A stretch of DNA of 64,000 bases, from contig OX485806.1 of NCBI GenBank assembly GCA_950295325.1, positions 34,100,001-34,164,000 of the forward strand, read 5' to 3'. The notes under the pieces were generated by a model. That model had not been told where the DNA came from and ran no database searches. It saw only the letters and a program-made list of their open reading frames with translations. The translations under genes were made by a program, and so were the position numbers. Source of the DNA: Polytrichum commune (Eukaryota > Streptophyta > Polytrichopsida > Polytrichales > Polytrichaceae). This document shows, piece after piece, positions 13,969 through 25,417 of this stretch. Every line of letters starts with the position of its first letter. Within the stretch, counting starts at the first letter, position 1.

Positions 13969-14095
13969 CAACCAAAACCTCTAACTAAGACGCCGCAAAA
14001 ACATCGACCTCGATGCCAACCATAACCTCTAACTAGGACATTGCGAGAACATTGTCCTCAATGCCAATTAGAACCTCTAACTAGGACACCAACCA
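13969..14095. repeat. Degenerate ~47-bp tandem repeat
   Basis: Three units share the phrase ACCTCTAACTA(A/G)GAC at about 13976, 14024 and 14071. A looser series of CTAGGA-type words runs on to about 14145. Confidence 0.6.
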
Positions 14096-14749
14096 AGACA
14101 CTAGCCAGGATGTCAGCCACGACGTCGACTAGGATGTCAACTATGTTGTGTAAATAGCGATTGTGTGTCACTGCAGCTCGAGTACCAATCACCACTAACA
14201 AATACAACTAAAACATGGCAAAAGCACACATAAACAACACACCTCCACATGCCCCCCCTTAGTTGACTATGGAGTCCCGCCAAGCAGTTAGGACCAATGC
14301 CAATCCAAAGGGCATGGATAATGAAGAATCGCTCCGCAACCAACGAGTGTGGAAAATGTCATTCCAAGGAACTGTAGGTTGGGTGCAGTGTGAGCCCCAT
14401 CCTTAATCGCCTCTGATGTTTGGCCATCAGATTTTAAAGAATAAAATATGTCGTCTCATGTTTGATCGCGTCTCTAAACTATAACTCATCATTTTCCAAT
14501 TGGGCATGTACAACACGGTGAAAACCATACAGGATCATTGAGTACGACTGGTAGAAGTGGGTAGAAGCACGCTAAGGTTGGTACACTTTGGGCAAAAATC
14601 AAAGTATGTTTAGTACATCAGTTTGGGGCAATTCTTTGAGATTTCTAAATCTAGCATCACCGTCGATTCTCTGTGCCAGGGCAATCGTGGCCGTTGAGTA
14701 CGGGCTTTATGGGGAGTTGACAGACTGGGTTTCGGACTTTAATATTGAC

Positions 14750-15296
14750 GCGTCAGGTTTCCAATTTCGGGCAAGCCAGACTCCCGGCAACCTGGGCGCG
14801 CGCCGGTTTAGCGCGTATTCAAAATTCTCCCGCTTCGTGAGTTGGGCGGAGAATCCTCCTGGGGTAGAGTCGTGGAATTCCGTTTTTTTCGTTTTTTTGT
14901 GCCGCTGGGGAGGCGGAGCTGTGACGTTGGTGAGGCGGAGTTGTGGCGTTGGGAAGGCGGAGCGGAGCTGTTGCGTTGGGAAACAGAGGTCCTGGTTGCA
15001 AATCTGTGTTTTGTTTTTTTTGTTTTTTGTTGTATGAGGGAAGCGCAATGAGAACTGGTCCTCTGGGGTTTAGCTAGGGTTCAGGTAGATTCGGCTTCAC
15101 TCATATCGTGCATTCTGCATTCATTCCATTCATGTTGAGGTTTACGGTTTTGCTCAAGCAAGGTTGCAATTTCGGTCCTCTGGGCTTTAGCTAGGGTTTT
15201 ACTGTCAGGTGGCTTCACTCATTTCATGTCTTCATAGTGAGGATTAGGGTTTTAGGGTTTAGGCAAGGTTTCAAACACAGGCCACATGGTTTAGCA
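14750..15296 (+). promoter_or_regulatory. Putative promoter and 5' leader of the RING-like gene
   Basis: A GC-richer stretch immediately precedes the first ATG at 15297. It contains about three units of a 25-bp repeat built on AGGCGGAGCTGT (about 14917-14982). A direct duplication of about 55 bp follows, 15055-15110 versus 15173-15230, sharing TTTAGCTAGGGTT. At about 15240-15262 there are TTTAGGG words, resembling the telo-box (AAACCCTA) of plant promoters and leaders. The promoter role is inferred from position and composition. Confidence 0.4.
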
Positions 15297-18285
15297 ATGG
15301 GGAAAAAAGAGAAAAAACAGGACGTTGTTCCTGACGATGATGAACAGCTCCACCTTACCACTGTGGACGACGTAGATGACAAAATTGTTGTTTTGCGGAG
15401 AGGTGCACCTCCTCTTGCATTGTCTTTCGAGGATTTTAGGGATAGTTTTGGGTTGAATGGGACAGGGATCAATCCTCACAAGTCCAGAGACACCAGAGAG
15501 ATCCTCTAGAGCGATCTGACCTCCGTGTTTGGGCCACAGCGAGGCAAGTCAAGGTTTTGGTTTGGGGATGTCAAGAATCCTAAGGTTAAGTCTGCCATTG
15601 CTAGACTGTATCCTATAGTCTACCAGAAACCTTCTCTAATCAAAACTAAGCTCATAGGTAAAGAATTCGCAATTGGTATTGTCGCTGATGTAGTGAAGGG
15701 TTTAGATGTTGATTGGGCATCTTTTGCTCACATCACAAACCGAAATCAGCGTAGTGCATGGCAAAAGAAAATGAAGGCCGCATTGGAGATGAAAGCGGCA
15801 CTCACTGAAAGGAATTTCAGTGACATTTTGGAGGAAGAAGATATGGACACTTTAATGCAAGGTGACGTCCTTGTGAAGGGAGAGCCCGGTGAGTTGCCGT
15901 GTGGAGGGGTGGGTGGACAGAGTTCCTCCTGGATTGAGAAAAAAAAGCGAGAGAGCAACGACCTTCAACGTCTGGTTGAATTGGAGCTGCTTGCTCTGAG
16001 GATTGATATGGACACGGCTGTGAAAGAGAAGCAACGCCTGGACTCTAAGGTGGAGGGCGTCCGCATAATGCTGGACTCCATGGATGCGACCTGCAAGGAG
16101 TACAAGAAGAAGCTTGAGGGTTGTACCGAGCTGAACGAGTTGCCGACAATGCAGATGACCTTTGACTTCTACGAGGCCACTTTCAAGAGGACAGAGGGTG
16201 AGTACAACGCCATTGTTGCTGACCAGCAACTCCAAGCCTCTCTTCATGAGAAGTTGGTGCGGAGGGAAACGTTCCTCGTGAGTCAACAATCTATTCTGGC
16301 CAAGCAGTTGTCCAATTTACGAAGTGGACGGCCTGGACTGGCTTTGCACCCCCACCCCATGTGCAACTCACTAGAGTTAGAGCTGATGGATAGTGATTCT
16401 ATAATGGTAACGAATTGCGTTTTGTGTGATTGCCCATTTTCTTACAATGACATTCTAGTGTGTAGCTGCCGCCATGTATACCACCCATGGTGTGCTGTGT
16501 CCTGGTTTAGTACATCAGTAAAGTGTGTAGAAAAATCATGTTCAGTTGTTCATCCAGACTGGTACAAAAGTTTTGGCTTTGGGGAACTTCCCATTAGTCT
16601 TGAAGAGAAGGCCGATGCACTGGATTGCGACCTCCAAAGAAAGCTGGCTCTATCAGAGAGAACAACTGCTGCCAAGCTGAGTGGTGCAGACATTGGTATG
16701 CTTCCATCTACTTGAGCATCTTGTTTTTGTGACTCATTTAATGTACACAATGTCAATATTGGGTTTAGGGTTTGACATGTTCTGTATTAGAATATACTTG
16801 TAGTACACATGCTCTGTGAATTGTAGTATATTGAAGTGTTTATAACGCTTCAACATAGTACACTAGTTACACTCGCAAATAGTACACTTAGTATATGTCA
16901 ATGTACTACTGAGTCTATTAACATACATAATAACAGTAGTTTTACAGTATGCTTTGGGCACTCAGAAGTATATGCACATATTCTGAGTATGTTTTGCACT
17001 CATGAGGCATACACTAGTTATAATCAAGTATAGTCTGAATAGTACATTTCAGTGTAATAATGGGTCTATCAGCATACATTGCAAGAGTACTTTACCTGTA
17101 TGCTTTGGGCACTCAGAAGTATATGCACATATTCTCAATGTGTTTTGCACTCAAGATTCATACACTAGTTATAATCAGGTATAGTCTGATTAGTACATTT
17201 CAGTGTAATAATGGGTCTATCAGCATACATTGCAAGATTACTTTACCTGTATGCTTTGTGTACTCATAAGTACATACACATATTTTGAATATGTTTTGCA
17301 CTCAGGATTCATTATTAGACTATGTTATTATGCCACTCACTGCTATATTGTAGTCTTATACACTTAATCACGTATATAAGTGAATTGTTTCTTATGCTTT
17401 GGTTTATTAATTGCAGGGTCCTCTCAACAGCCATTTCCTGGGCAGGCTTCGGTGTGCACAGGGACATACAGCTTGGGAGAGACTAGTCAAGCACAAATAC
17501 CGCATTCAGGAACAAAGGTTTGCACAGGGACATACAGCTTGGGGGAGACTAGTCAAGCACAGGTTCCACCCTCAGGAACAAAGAGTGTACTTTCGCCACC
17601 CTCTCGACTCCCATCTACTGAGGCTGCACCATCAGCTACTACTCCGACGACGTCCTCTCGACTTACATCTACTGAGGCTCCACATGGAGTAACTACTCCG
17701 ACGAAGTCGCCATCCAAGTCTCCTCAGAAGTCGTTATTCACGACATTGGTTTTAGGCATTTCAAAGGGTGCAGATGCTCCGGGGCAATCATCTGAAGCGA
17801 TTGCTACAGAGGTGAATCAATTGCAGGCTGTTAATGACACAATTGTCAGCACCCCGGGGAAAACCCAAGAACATGGTTCTCAAGCTTCAAGTGCTGACGA
17901 TGAGCCCTTGCAAGAAGAGGTCAATGACAGACCTCGAGGAAAGGATGCAGAAATTGACCATGCAGAGGACAACCCGAAACTTGACGTGTCCAAGGATGAT
18001 GAGGTGGCCAAATTGAAGGCCACAATTGCAGAGCTCACCAAGCAACAAGCCAGCAAGGGAGTAGTATGTAGGCCACCAGCATTTGTGGAAGACCCGGGGA
18101 AGACCCTAGTAGCGTCACAGAAGACTAGGAGCGCTGTAGATGTTGAAACTAGTGGCAAGCCTACTTCCATAACCACGAGGAACAAATCAAAATTCGAGAA
18201 GGTTAGGACCCGAGTAGATGGGCCTTCGGAAACGCTGGAGGTCATGGGAAGCGGACCGAAGAAGACAAAAAAGAAGAAGAAGTAG
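15297..18285 (+). CDS. RING-like zinc-finger, coiled-coil protein with one in-frame stop
   Basis: I do not recognise the family. Two exons: 15297-16695 and 17417-18285. The intron (721 bp, GTATGC..TTGCAG) splits a Gly codon and keeps phase. The frame totals 755 codons before the final stop, but codon 71 (15507-15509) is TAG, and the frame resumes with no shift. A helical, charged region lies near residues 160-330. A RING-like cluster spans residues 374-415: C-x2-C-x11-C-x3-H-x2-H-x2-C-x10-C-x4-C, followed by HPDW. The second exon is low-complexity: two 22-residue repeats containing VCTGTYSLGETSQAQ, two SR-L-STEA repeats, an acidic stretch and a lysine tail (KKTKKKKK) that could direct nuclear import. 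RING-type fingers suggest protein interaction or ubiquitin ligation, but this is unproven. It converges with the transposase-like gene, leaving 484 bp between them. Confidence 0.6.
16875..17328 (+). repeat. Three ~151-bp tandem repeats inside the intron
   Basis: Units start at about 16875, 17028 and 17179. Each carries TATGCTTTG(G/T)G(C/T)ACTCA and TGTTTTGCACTCA-type blocks. Units 2 and 3 are closest to each other. The array fills most of the 721-bp intron of the RING-like gene. Confidence 0.85.
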
Positions 18286-18769
18286 GATAGGATAGGGTGA
18301 AATTTTGAGGGAGTTACCCTGTACCAGAACCCTTTATAAACTCAAATTTTTGGTGGTTTATTGGGTATCCGTGACTCACTTGAGTTTGTGCATAATTTGA
18401 GAGTACATATGAGCATCTAGAGTAGTTTTAGGCAAATTGAAGCATATAGGGTAGTTTTATGCAGATTGAAGCATGTAGAGAGTTTTAGGGTCCTTGACTC
18501 AGATTATATCAACTCAAATTATAGCATGCCCTAATCTGGTTTAAAGTCGTTGACTCGGATTATATCAAGTCATGATCAATTGTATTGATATTTACTGAAT
18601 AGAGTTATGAATACAGGCTTGTTTGATTCATGTGTCACATCAGTGGCATCCTCCAGCTGAATTTTGAAGGTGTAAGACGTACTTATGTCATTGTATGCCT
18701 ATTGCCAATGATATTTCAAATGAAGTGCAAAAATTATGAAGGGGGGAGTTTAAAAACTTCCTCATAATA
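18286..18769. other. Convergent intergenic spacer with short direct repeats
   Basis: The 484-bp spacer between the two stop codons would hold both 3' UTRs. It has a duplicated TAGTTTTA(G/T)GCA..GAAGCAT block (about 18421-18478) and a duplicated TTGACTC(A/G)GATTATATCAA block (about 18491-18568). No ORF or poly(A) signal was assigned with confidence. Confidence 0.5.
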
Positions 18770-21700
18770 TTATAGAGCCTCTAGGCTTGTTGTAATTACA
18801 TCAATTGTCTCACTTAACAATTGGTAAACATGCTCATCACCCTTTACTCTATGAGCAGCTGGGACCATCTGAAATTTGCATGCAATAACTAAGGAGGCAT
18901 TGATATAAGCTACTATGGAATTCCTCAAGTACACATATGAATTAGGGCTACTCCCCCATTTCTGATAGTAGGTTCTTGCAATGACATATTCTCCAACATC
19001 GAATTGCCCACCCCAAATACATGTAAATTTCTCCCTTACGATCTGCTTTCTCTTTTGGCATTGAAGAATGTAGAAGTCCACCCCTTCTGCATTACCTTCA
19101 ATCGCCGGAACTGCAAAATTATCGCCAGCAGACACCAAGTCTCCTAGTGTCTCTTCAGTGACGTAATCCCATGGCTCTGATTCTCCAGCTTGAGCCTGAC
19201 ATGAAATCATCTGCTCCCTTACAAATGATACATCTGTTGGAACAAGTTTAATAACCCTCCAAGGCTGGACATGGGCCATCTTCTCGCAAGCTGCCCAATC
19301 ACCGTCCATGCAGGGAGTACAAAAACAAGACAACTGCCTTACCATTAGCAATGTTGGATCAGAAATTGACACTCCTTGGATTGAGTGCAATTTTCTAGAG
19401 CCGACGATGGTGTCACATCCGTGAAGGTGCCGACGATCTACATCGGCAGGCTCAATAAGGTGAAAGTACCTATGAGACGCTATTTTGTTTCCACCACTCG
19501 AATTGTCCACAATGCCCTCCATAGTCTCCTTCAAGAAATCAACAACATCTCTTGCATCTTGTAGCTTCCGCCAGGGGTTGTGCAGTTGCTCTGTACGCAA
19601 AGCCCTCTTCACAACAGCGCCTGCTCCATCCCATTCGCCTTTCCCATGGCCTGTACCAAAAAAATTCCACGACATGACACACCCTCCAGTAAGGCCTGGG
19701 TATCTGCTAACAAAATACATGGGCCTCGAACCTTTAAATTGCCCGGCACAACCATCACTCCAAACCCAATGACGAGCTACATTGACCCCTTGCAATTTCA
19801 ACCACTCCCAATGCTGCAAGAAGCAATGTTGTACAAATAAGGTGTCATGGGTTTTATCGTCTGACACATAGAAGTGACTCTCTTTCACCATGCTATTAGT
19901 CAATGCATCCAATCTATAAGTTATGTGAACAAGAATTGTAATCTGGGAAGAATGCCAATGCATGGATTGAATTTCGTTTTGGATCTCAAACGAATAGTTC
20001 TCGGCAAAATCAACATGGGAGAGGATAGCATCAGCAGGTAACTCCTTCATACTAATCCTACAGTGGACATCCTGCCACCTTGCAATGAAGTTGTGACTAA
20101 CAAACTCCCGCAACTTTGGCTTCAAATACTCAAAAAAACTAAGTCAAGAGGTTTCCATGAAAACCTCCCTAATTCGTTTTCTGGGTTCCCCATTATCGTT
20201 TACTCCAACCACCTCGTAGCTGAAACACCTCCACTTCAAAGCAAAAGACGGAGATGATACCTCTAAAGGGCACAATTGGAGAGTATGTGCACCGCAATTG
20301 GAACATTCACCCATCAAACATTCTAGCTTATGGAACTCCTCTGATTCCCCTTTTGGACATACAATCTGCTCCCATAATTTAGTAACTCCATCGCATTTGC
20401 CCAAATGCGCACAACAAGAATCATCATCGGAATTGTAACAAACTGGACATGAACAAGTACAAGAAATGGTAGAGTGTACTCCCTTCACAGCATCCCTCAT
20501 TGTGTTGACTGCCTCCCGTAGCATGTCAATCTCAACATGGTACTTGCAGCAACAGACATTTCGGTCTTTACACTTTTTGACAAAAAAAGGCTTCAGGCAC
20601 TCGAACGCACGCATGGAAATGGTAGCATCAGGGTGAGACTGAAGAAAACGCTCATAGAATGAAGCCTGCACAATATATTTGTGTCCATTGTACTTTAAAT
20701 TTGTACTACCACATACTATACAAGGAGTATGGGTAAGGGATATGTGGGAAGAATACAGAACCCAAAAGTAGTCCAATGACTTTCCAGGACTACACATTAC
20801 TAACCCTTTGTGTATGGTGTATAATGAAAGCTTTGAGTAGTACATTGTAGTACTATGAAAATGCAAGTATGAATAAGGAATTCATACTCCTAGGACTTCA
20901 GACAGAGACTACTGACACTACCGAGGTATCTAATGTATACTAAGATGAGGCAGGCAATATACATTATGGTACACAATAATCATCATTGTGTATACTAGCA
21001 TTGTAAATTACACAGCACTGGCAGTACCATAAGTATATGGCACTGTATGGACACCATAAGTAGAGTACTTTGAAGGTAGTTCTCGTACACTATTAGGTGT
21101 GACAATGTTTTAGCAATACCACCTATCATACGATATGTACCAAACCAGCAAATACTATGAGTACTATGTGGAGAGCTGATAACAGATTTAAAAACAACCT
21201 TACACCCCAAGATGAATTCTTGAAACTGCTTAAAACATTATGAGAGAACAATGGTTGTTAAAGGGTGACATGAATTTTCATGTCCACTTGAGGAAGAACT
21301 TCAGATCGCATACCTGACTTTCCAATAGAAGGTGAGTAGCGTGCTGATCGTACATTTTGGGCCCCAACCGCTTTCTGGTCACATCTTTCTTATTGGGACT
21401 CACACGAGTTGCTGAAGTCCACCAAGCGATCACAAGTTCTCTGGTCCCCCTCAGAACACCATCCCTCCTTCTCCTCTCAGCCAACTTGAAAATGGAGGAT
21501 CCACTTGATTCAAGTGTTCTTCGTCTATGAATGGCAGAGGAAATATTTTGGGGATTCGTCCCCAACACTCTCGACAAGGCTCGGACGCCAGTGGCGTCGC
21601 TATTCACTGCGGCTTCCAGCAAGGTCGTCTTCCTCACAAGCTTCTCTGCAGAGCTCGCATTTTTCAACATTTGCAACTCTTTCTTATAAGACTGAATAAA

Positions 21701-22108
21701 TGAATGAGTAGCCTTGGCCTCCAATTCAGAGCTATAATACTCCGGCAAATGTGGAGCAATGGCATTGTTCCTGAGAACTGCTTCTAAAACAGCCGCTCGA
21801 AAACGCGGACCAGCACAATCGTTCTCCAACTCAGCTACAATGAAAGAACAAATTTTGGTTGATACTCTAAGGACATCCCGTCGACCAGTATTTATCAATT
21901 CTCCACCCTCCCTCAATAATGCCATCTGCTCAGACCTTAGATTCAGATTTCTCTTCCTTGCCCTACATTGTCGTTGGCGTTCTGCAGCATTCTCCCTTGC
22001 TGCTACAAGAAAAGCGGTAGGTTGAAGAGGTGACTGTAAGTGCGCTCTCTGGGCAGGTCCAGGCCGTTTAACACCCCGACGACGATCTTGGGCTCTTGTG
22101 TTGCCCAT
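18770..22108 (-). CDS. DDE-type DNA transposase-like protein with one in-frame stop
   Basis: Exon 1 is 21314-22108 (ATG at 22106-22108). Exon 2 is 18770-20665. The 648-bp intron runs GTATGC..TGTGCAG and is phase 0. The joined frame gives 896 codons before the terminal stop. One of these, codon 439, is TGA at 20144-20146, and the same frame continues on both sides. The N-terminal half has basic and helical segments, then a Cys-rich block (CCCKYH, CTCSCPVC, CSNCGAH) that probably binds zinc. The C-terminal half carries VDFAENYSF, HWVWSDGCAGQF and GTGHGKGEWDGAG. These are candidate catalytic Asp residues near 484, 569 and 611 (Glu 609 is an alternative last acid). I recall proteins with DFAENYSF..SDGCA..HGKG from mobile elements in several eukaryotes, perhaps Sola-like; that assignment is from memory and uncertain. 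No terminal inverted repeats were found. Confidence 0.6.
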
Positions 22109-22500
22109 ATTGCAAGCACGACCCCTGAACCCCTTGTCGGTGTCGATTCCAGCAACAACTAGCCACAGACGTCGGAGACCACAAAATTGCGAACCCTAGC
22201 AAAACGCAAGCTCACCTCGCGCGTGACGTGCAGCAAAGTCCCAAAACCCTAACGAAAAACAACAAGCCCATTGTAACGTCCCATTCAGCCACCACCTATC
22301 AACCCTAACGTCGAATGACGCGGCCCCACATAGACACCCAACAGACCCACGCGCTTTCCATTTTTATCCGACGCAGCATTTGCCTGCAATAGCATTGACA
22401 GGACTGTAGACGATATAGTAAGATAGAGAATGCCACGTGGGCATCTGCCATTGGCCGAATGACCTTGACGAAGTATGTTAAACTACTATGGCAGTACATA
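22109..22500 (-). promoter_or_regulatory. Putative promoter and leader of the transposase-like gene
   Basis: Upstream of the ATG, about 22190-22315 is richer in CpG than its surroundings. It holds several AACCCTA words, read on the plus strand as GAACCCTAG, AAACCCTAACG and CAACCCTAACG. These match the plant telo-box and mirror the TTTAGGG words before the RING-like gene. A CCACGTGG palindrome (E-box/G-box core) lies near 22433-22440. Function is inferred only from motif and position. Confidence 0.35.
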
Positions 22501-23050
22501 TGGTATATGCACCCTGCCTGTGCGCATTTTTTTTTAGATCAGATATCTGGAAAGAAAAAGCGTTTGTTCCCAAAAAAACCCTTAAGCCCACGTAGTGTAC
22601 TCTCTGATTTATACGGGCAGAAGTTAAAATGCCCAAAAACATTTTGTTTTACCATGATTCAAGCACTTACAAATATAACCCCAATTTCTTTCATTAACCG
22701 TTGACTGGAGTGCAAATGTTGCAATTCTTCAACAAAGTATGCTTCATTTATATATATTACACATGTCACAAAAGAGTCATAGAAAAATATAACATGGAAC
22801 TCACAAAACAAAGTCCTTTTTCATCAAAAATATACTGTGTGACAGGGAACCAATGGTATACAAATATACTCACCACGGTTAAACCATGATGAGTTTCTTG
22901 ATAGAAACTAGAGTAATTATTGCTCATCTATATCCACAACCATATTATTCCATGTTATCCCTCAAAGAGATGCTACATTGAAATCCACACCCAATTGAAT
23001 GCAACATTCCTCTGAAACTGTACACTGTGACAACATTTTTGTACTAGTTT
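22501..23050. other. Intergenic DNA, nothing recognised
   Basis: AT-rich sequence between the transposase-like gene and the gypsy remnant. I looked here for an inverted repeat partner to the 14.5-15.0 kb region and found none. Confidence 0.4.
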
Positions 23051-23114
23051 AGCGTGCTTCTACCCAAGTACCAAGTACTGAAGATCCTCGACAGCGAGAC
23101 TAACTCCACTATCT

Positions 23115-23508
23115 AGATGGTAGAGAAGTCAAGGGTGGCCTCAAGCATGCCATGTGCCAACCACGTTGACACTGATCACACAAGAGTATCGTAGCCGATC
23201 CTTTCTTCTCCCCACACACAAGACATGGGAGACCCTCTGGCACAACAGCCATGTCAGGATGAACTGTATACCATCAATCCACTTGCTAAAATGCTCCACC
23301 ATCACCAACACGTACTTTGCTCTACGTGGTGTGACAATAAACGGTCCTGTAAAGTCCAATGACCAGCAGTAGCCCAGTCCCATGATAGGTAAGGGCTATA
23401 ATTGAGGTGACAAGGTGTTGAAGCTAGACCTGACCCGGTCACAAATTTCACATCTCCTGTCATAAGCAACCATTTACTGATACATGCCAATCCACCAATA
23501 TTGGCCAC
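23115..23508 (-). pseudogene. Truncated integrase followed by half a PHD finger
   Basis: After a degenerate zinc-binding segment, WSLDFTGPF and VMVEHFSKWI mark the first Asp region of the integrase core. The second Asp and the Glu are absent. In a shifted frame (about 23115-23225) the sequence reads C-x2-C-x11-C-x2-C-x4-H-x2-C, with LLCDQC, GWHMACL and PPL. That is the first half of a PHD finger; the closing Cys pair is missing because a stop follows. Some algal and plant retroelement polyproteins carry a PHD finger near integrase (from memory), so a deletion may have joined the two. Confidence 0.6.
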
Positions 23509-23798
23509 ACAACATCAAATGTGTCGTGCGTATGCCAAAATGGCTAGTTCCTCGTGCCCTTGTCGCACCAAGAAGGCACTCTGATCCGGTCTAGGAACAA
23601 TATGCTTTGTCCCATCCGACCACAATTAAAATAATAAATTGTTCCCCCAACGGAATCTTGTTATTCGATGTCTAATTTGATCTCTTTTCATTGCCGAAAT
23701 AGACAAGGAAAATGTTCCATGCTAAAGCTTATGCAATACGAGAAGATCCTCCATATATCCGCAATAGCTTGAGGTCGATCAGTCTCATCATCCGAGCC

Positions 23799-24266
23799 CT
23801 ATATCGGAACCTCAACAGCAGCGCCAGAAAACAAAGTGAGGTAAGCAACCGCATGCCAACCTATAACCGTCTCTTGATTACAATCTCTATGCCATTTGGC
23901 CCCGGACAAGTCCTCATCCAAAGGACTTTGATTGCGTGAGAGTCCATCTGCATCCAAGTTGATAATTCCGGCACGGTGTATCACCTCAAAGTTGTACTCC
24001 TGGAGCAATAAAGTCCACCTGGAAAGCTTGCTAGTAAGCTTATCCGGCTCCATGAGTCACCATAAAGGCTGATGATCAGTCACCAAAGTAAAGCGCTGAC
24101 CATAGAGATATAGCCAAAAATGGACAATTGCCCACACTGCCGCCAAAGCTTCTCTCTCGTAGGACGAATAATTGGCTTCCGCAGTGTTGTTGTTTGGTGA
24201 AGCATAAGCAACAACATACTCATGGCCATAATCATCTTTCTGAGTGAAAATTGCTCCCAAACCCAA
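23799..24266 (-). pseudogene. RNase H fragment
   Basis: Two adjacent frames carry GAIFTQKD, YSSYEREALAAVWAI and FTLVTDHQPL, then the LSRWTLLLQEYNFEVIHRAG segment. These are the D-E-D type RNase H landmarks that follow RT in Ty3/gypsy elements. An in-frame break separates the two parts at about 24054. Confidence 0.75.
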
Positions 24267-24272
24267 TGAACT

Positions 24273-25417
24273 CTAGTCCGTATGCAACTGCAAGGATTTG
24301 GAGACATCTGGACGTTGAAGCACTAGAGCCGCATCCAATCTCTGCTTCAATGTCTCAAATGCTTGCTGCTGCTCACGACCCCAAATCCATGGTTGGTCTT
24401 TGCTCGTGAGAATGGTAAGAGCCTTGGCAATCAAACTAAAGTTCTTGATGAATCGACCGTAGTAATTCGCCAAGCCCAAGAAAACACGAAGTCTCTGTAC
24501 ATTGACTAGTGTCGGGATCTTCTCCAAAACGTCTACCTTAGCTTGCTGCATTCCAAGACCTTTTGGAATAATCATATGACCTAGTTATGCTAGTTAGTCA
24601 TGAAAAAACTTGCACTTCCCATGGTGCAAGCGCAATCCCCACCGCCACAACTGTTTAAAAATGGCTTACAGATGCCTCACATGTTCTTGTGGTGTCTTGC
24701 TAAAGATGATCACGTCATCAACATAACACCGAGCAAAGGGCAAGCCAAAGAGGACTTGGTCCATCACTCTTTGAAACTCAGCAGGTGCATTTTTGAGGCC
24801 AAATGGAAGAAATTTTGAATCGTTAGTTGATCCTTCCCATCCTGATCAACTCCTTAGAATACGGTTTTCACCCAATCTCCCACAAGTAATGGGAGTTGCT
24901 GATAGCTAGATCTCAAGTCCAGGGTGCTGAAGACTCGAGAAAATCTGATGGCATCAAACAACTCCTCCGAGATTGGCATGGAATCCCGATCCGACTTGGT
25001 CTTGCGATTAACTGGACAGTAATCTCCTCACATCCGCTTCTCCATCCAATTGCCAAAGATATCATTCTTCGATGGCATAACCGTAGTACAAACATATTCC
25101 CTATTCAAGAGTTTGATAAGCCTTGCTACCAAAAGCTCTCAACAACGAGTTTGGACACCAATCCTCTCAGGAACATTAAACTTGTAAGGTCTCCGAAAAA
25201 TAAGATGGTGATTCTCTAGTTGAATGTGGATGGGTTTTCCTTTATAGCCTTCAAGATCTTGAAGATTAAAAGCAAAACACCTATAGTACGAGCGAATGAA
25301 CGCTCGTACCTTCCATGCCTCAATACCAGTGAGATGAGGGCCTAATTCCAATGGCCAATCATCAAACTTTGTTGTTCCCCTCTCTACCAAAGGGGAACTA
25401 CCTGATGCTGGCACCAA
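24273..25417 (-). pseudogene. Reverse transcriptase fragments
   Basis: Pieces in different frames give the RT fingers and palm. There is FRRPYKFNVPE-like text near 25150-25200. The YVDD catalytic box is at 24714-24725 inside a YVDDVIIFSK context. The connection segment LRVFLGLANYYGRFI is near 24450-24510. Stops and frame changes separate them. Plus-strand open frames across this stretch are shadows. Confidence 0.8.

Noticed and set aside
14588-15037. 149-residue plus-strand frame and an overlapping 113-residue minus-strand frame
   Set aside because: The plus frame starts at TTG. The region is a GC-rich leader with internal repeats; both frames look compositional and show no domain.
15852-16289. 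145-residue minus-strand frame inside the RING-like gene
   Set aside because: Antisense shadow of exon 1; the plus strand carries the RING motif and consistent splicing.
16900-17328. CRISPR-like array
   Set aside because: The units are contiguous tandem satellites without spacers, in a eukaryotic intron.
14500-22700. Terminal inverted repeats around the RING/transposase pair
   Set aside because: Compared 14.52-15.0 kb with the reverse complement of 22.1-22.7 kb by eye; only short chance matches such as TTTGGGCA were seen.
24896-25219. 107-residue plus-strand frame
   Set aside because: Antisense shadow of the reverse transcriptase fragments.
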